Positions 23,901-24,815 of a stretch of DNA of 24,815 nucleotides are shown here, piece by piece (within the stretch, counting starts at the first letter, position 1; each line of letters begins with the position of its first letter). Location of the stretch: positions 1 through 24,815 of the forward strand of contig JWZX01001855.1 of NCBI GenBank assembly GCA_001275005.1. The letters run 5' to 3'. A program made the translations under genes and the position numbers. Source of the stretch: Chrysochromulina tobinii (taxonomy: Eukaryota; Haptophyta; Prymnesiales; Chrysochromulinaceae). The notes below the pieces were generated by a model. It was given only the letters and a program-made list of their open reading frames with translations. It had not been told where the DNA came from and did no database searches.

Positions 23901-24242
23901 GTGATAGTGGGGTGCCTTCCGCCAGGGCGTACGGTGCTGGCGCTGCGCTCGGCGACCGACGCGGCGCTCGTGGCAAGCCTCGAGGACCTTTGCGATGGCG
24001 AGGTGCTCGAAGCTCTTCTACGCACGGAGGACGAGCCGAGCCGCGCCTATCCGCGCGCGCGCCTGTCCGACTCACGCGCTGCCACGCTCACGGGCGGGGA
24101 CGGGAGCGTCCCGGGCCGGCTATCCGGCCGGCCGAGGGCTACGCCCAACACGCATGCGCCGCCACTGCCTGCGGAGCGACTTGAATTCTTCTCGCCAGCC
24201 GAGCGGCGCATGGCTGCTGCGACCGCCCCGACTGTGGACTAA
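20982..24242 (+). CDS. TMEM245: TMEM245 / AI-2E transporter family membrane protein
   Basis: From ATG 20982 it encodes 1086 residues (an in-frame ATG at 20625 would add 119; ATG 21009 is also possible). Hydrophobic segments occur at about 15-40, 45-60, 107-150, 185-215, 415-460, and a dense block at about 490-630. The block TELTYVALSCTFGELPFRH, LVYAWWVCLPWVLVCCFLLG, and the closing FSLVLGVYVFGLSGVLFGPMLVCVAKLL resemble the C-terminal part of AI-2E/PerM family proteins, of which TMEM245 is the eukaryotic branch; the N-terminal helix pair also fits. Transport substrate is unknown. Residues about 325-380 form a soluble loop with an ATSG repeat. After about residue 640 comes a long low-complexity cytosolic tail, then residues about 955-1030 which look like a ubiquitin-fold, perhaps doublecortin-like, module (RVRVRVAAP ... 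SFLQRVEERL ... VASLEDLCDGEVLEAL). Human TMEM245 is shorter and lacks this tail. Confidence 0.75.
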   Translation: MPIGNDETSMEVYTVERGVLCHVIGTLLAWGLGLIVYLMYRLWQDYISTILTAFIVSQTLHKQRAQLVRHIRQLRDPRMPSLLHRVLSLAAKPQQSLVAAVHSIPYLIRFAVYDVPALVQLALLQLVFLLGADLSTWYALTWYTCTTTLLSAGALYVLEKTMALWADSPSAARGDAAGSRLIADNDLAAIVVLAGLLLVVGFVTTTLAVQSVQNGAQLLVDGSSWMRDVRPETAEAVSQVVRQGVDLGVASLDELRQAEYQWTPVLAHLIDAVRGAWEAPNASSSAFLPHDVVTSTFDKLRECYPQATWLRQAEDLGKLVLWAASRATSGATSGATSGATSGATSGGGDASAGMEAPAGRSGIGGAGADAAGGGGDVPLAHPSLLEEAQHLFSELQDPAELLVMLREYVTSSASLMPTAIASSVLQWSSWSMALVLQLVSFVISFGGTAVVFLTMTFYMLSTETDVLTFLVDKIHPATSTSTLQRMRDTVDVVIIMPFAGAARAAIVTELTYVALSCTFGELPFRHLASLGVVVLTLFPLVYAWWVCLPWVLVCCFLLGRWATGLSLLALMVAVLGGDRLRPEAEIQLQRRAGVGDYVHAFSLVLGVYVFGLSGVLFGPMLVCVAKLLSDVTFEFISTADGHVASPPSAAYNPRGSYNSSAHDGAFADVDEQHAHAVGDDEVWIGAPGAKAQPPALRERPGKHERRHERRPSAGAAGAAGVSRGGAPSVLHGVGVGGGPAAGGSGMHMPAAQGGTAGTPSLFTAGTPSLFTAGTPSLLGAVAGFMMRRLSFSTPRVIDASCEQRRVIDASAAHVTPNMTPASSRFARSAGGSLLPGRMGTEGRPFTADGRPFTGHFTESEPPSASGCGLSDGADEYPPNLVTVFVTVPATWDDDEGRAVAGTSGGYEYLIEGAEAEAETVSARGTAGRDSGIAPDAFAPRGASPAQMARVRVRVAAPCNTPWSSFLQRVEERLVIVGCLPPGRTVLALRSATDAALVASLEDLCDGEVLEALLRTEDEPSRAYPRARLSDSRAATLTGGDGSVPGRLSGRPRATPNTHAPPLPAERLEFFSPAERRMAAATAPTVD
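21959..22020 (+). repeat. 12-base in-frame repeat encoding (SGAT)n
   Basis: About five copies of a 12-base unit, gccacctcaggt or gccacctcggga, encode ATSG tetrapeptides in a soluble loop of the TMEM245-like protein. Confidence 0.9.
23250..23321 (+). repeat. 24-base tandem repeat encoding GTPSLFTA
   Basis: Units 23250-23273, 23274-23297 and a diverged 23298-23321 share the core ccccgtcgctgttcacagct and encode GTPSLFTA octads (the third ends LLGA) in the cytosolic tail of the TMEM245-like protein. Confidence 0.95.
23255..23397. repeat. perfect 22-base inverted repeat inside a CDS
   Basis: Positions 23255-23276 are the exact reverse complement of 23376-23397, where the protein reads ASCEQRR. 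The inverted copy is itself set between two copies of gggtgatcgatgccag (23365-23380 and 23395-23410), 30 bases apart. An inverted and inserted copy of the 24-base repeat unit is the simplest explanation. Confidence 0.9.
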
Positions 24243-24731
24243 CGACGATCGGGGTCAGTTGATGAAGGTTGAAGCCGACAGCCTCCGAACCGGAGGCTTG
24301 GGTCTTGGCGGCGGAGAGAGATTCATAGCACAGCACTGAGAGCTCTGAGATCGCGTCGAAAACGTGCTAGCAGATCCGACGACGCGCGCCAGCGCGGTTC
24401 TCCTGAAAACGCGGACCGTCGAGGACTCAGCGGATTGTGCGTGTGATCGGCTGATCGCATTTACTCGGAGCCGCACACTCAGCGAACAGCATGGAGCACG
24501 CGGCCACCCAGGTAGATCACACTCAGGGATCGGATAGACAGTCCGCGCGGCTGCCGACATGCGCATTCAAATTAGGATGATTATGCAATTATCACTTGTG
24601 GGGTTTTCAAGCTCATAGGTACTGATCACACTTGTCGCTCCATGTCCGCACTCATTACTCGCACTCACACCGACACCATAAACGCAACGCGCATGCGCCG
24701 TCTGCTGGCGCACAGCATGCCAAAGTTGCGC
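24243..24731. other. 3' intergenic region between convergent genes
   Basis: These 489 bases separate the TMEM245-like stop from the stop of the minus-strand gene at the window edge. The segment 24565-24625 is AT-rich, consistent with UTR or spacer. Short frames here (for example minus 24255-24566) show no protein-like composition. Confidence 0.45.
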
Positions 24732-24815
24732 TTAGAAGATGGTGGGGGGCGCGGCGCCGCCGAGGCCGCCGGTCGGGTAGAGGGCGTCGACGCCGAGGAG
24801 CTCGTGGACGAGGCA
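24732..24815 (-). CDS. partial C-terminus of a gene running off the window
   Basis: On the minus strand the last 27 codons before a TAA (24732-24734) read ...LVHELLGVDALYPTGGLGG, then AAPPTIF. The frame is open to the window edge, codon choice strongly favours G or C at third positions as in the genes nearby, and the sequence looks like an ordered C-terminus. It is too short to identify. The gene would be convergent with the TMEM245-like gene. Confidence 0.45.
   Translation of the reverse strand, partial: CLVHELLGVDALYPTGGLGGAAPPTIF

Overview
The window looks like nuclear DNA of a unicellular eukaryotic alga with a complex (secondary, red-type) plastid, most plausibly a haptophyte or a close relative. 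The grounds are high GC, compact genes of one or two exons, eukaryote-only families (PITH, INCENP, TMEM245, plant-type triose-phosphate-translocator family), and a peroxidase whose N-terminus reads as ER signal, plastid transit stretch and twin-arginine lumen signal. There are no bacterial operons, rRNA, tRNA or CRISPR features.

Layout from left to right. (1) 1-1850: a secretory fucosyltransferase-like gene of visibly lower GC, bracketed by an imperfect inverted repeat. (2) 2165-5303: a divergent pair, a degenerate SNF2-like ATPase-lobe protein (minus) and a PITH-domain protein (plus), sharing a 172-base spacer. (3) 5304-10517: a second divergent pair, an F-box plus LON-domain protein with a long acidic tail (minus) and a two-exon INCENP homologue (plus). 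The INCENP carries two SAP motifs, two long helical tracts and a WW domain between its CEN-box-like N-terminus and its IN-box. (4) 10518-11922: a long stretch without a convincing gene. (5) 11923-14356: a histone-H1-tail-like small protein (minus) divergent from a plastid-targeted class I haem peroxidase (plus). (6) 14357-16410: a TIR-like 'FLSH' protein with a fresh 42-base in-frame duplication. (7) 16684-18894: a PAN/Apple-domain protein of unknown role. (8) 19501-24242: a third divergent pair, a sugar-phosphate/nucleotide-sugar transporter (minus) and a TMEM245/AI-2E-type membrane protein with a long repeat-rich cytosolic tail (plus). (9) 24732-24815: the last codons of a minus-strand gene that runs off the window.

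The genes do not form one pathway; this is an ordinary gene-dense eukaryotic neighbourhood in which divergent pairs share short promoters. The most notable items are the INCENP architecture (chromosomal passenger complex scaffold with built-in SAP and WW modules), the SNF2-like protein that has lost its ATP-binding and DEAH motifs, and the peroxidase that lacks the ascorbate-binding arginine. Many coding regions contain in-frame micro- or minisatellites (units of 6, 9, 12, 15, 24 and 42 bases), which appears to be a local habit of this genome. All family assignments come from reading motifs by eye; no database search was run.
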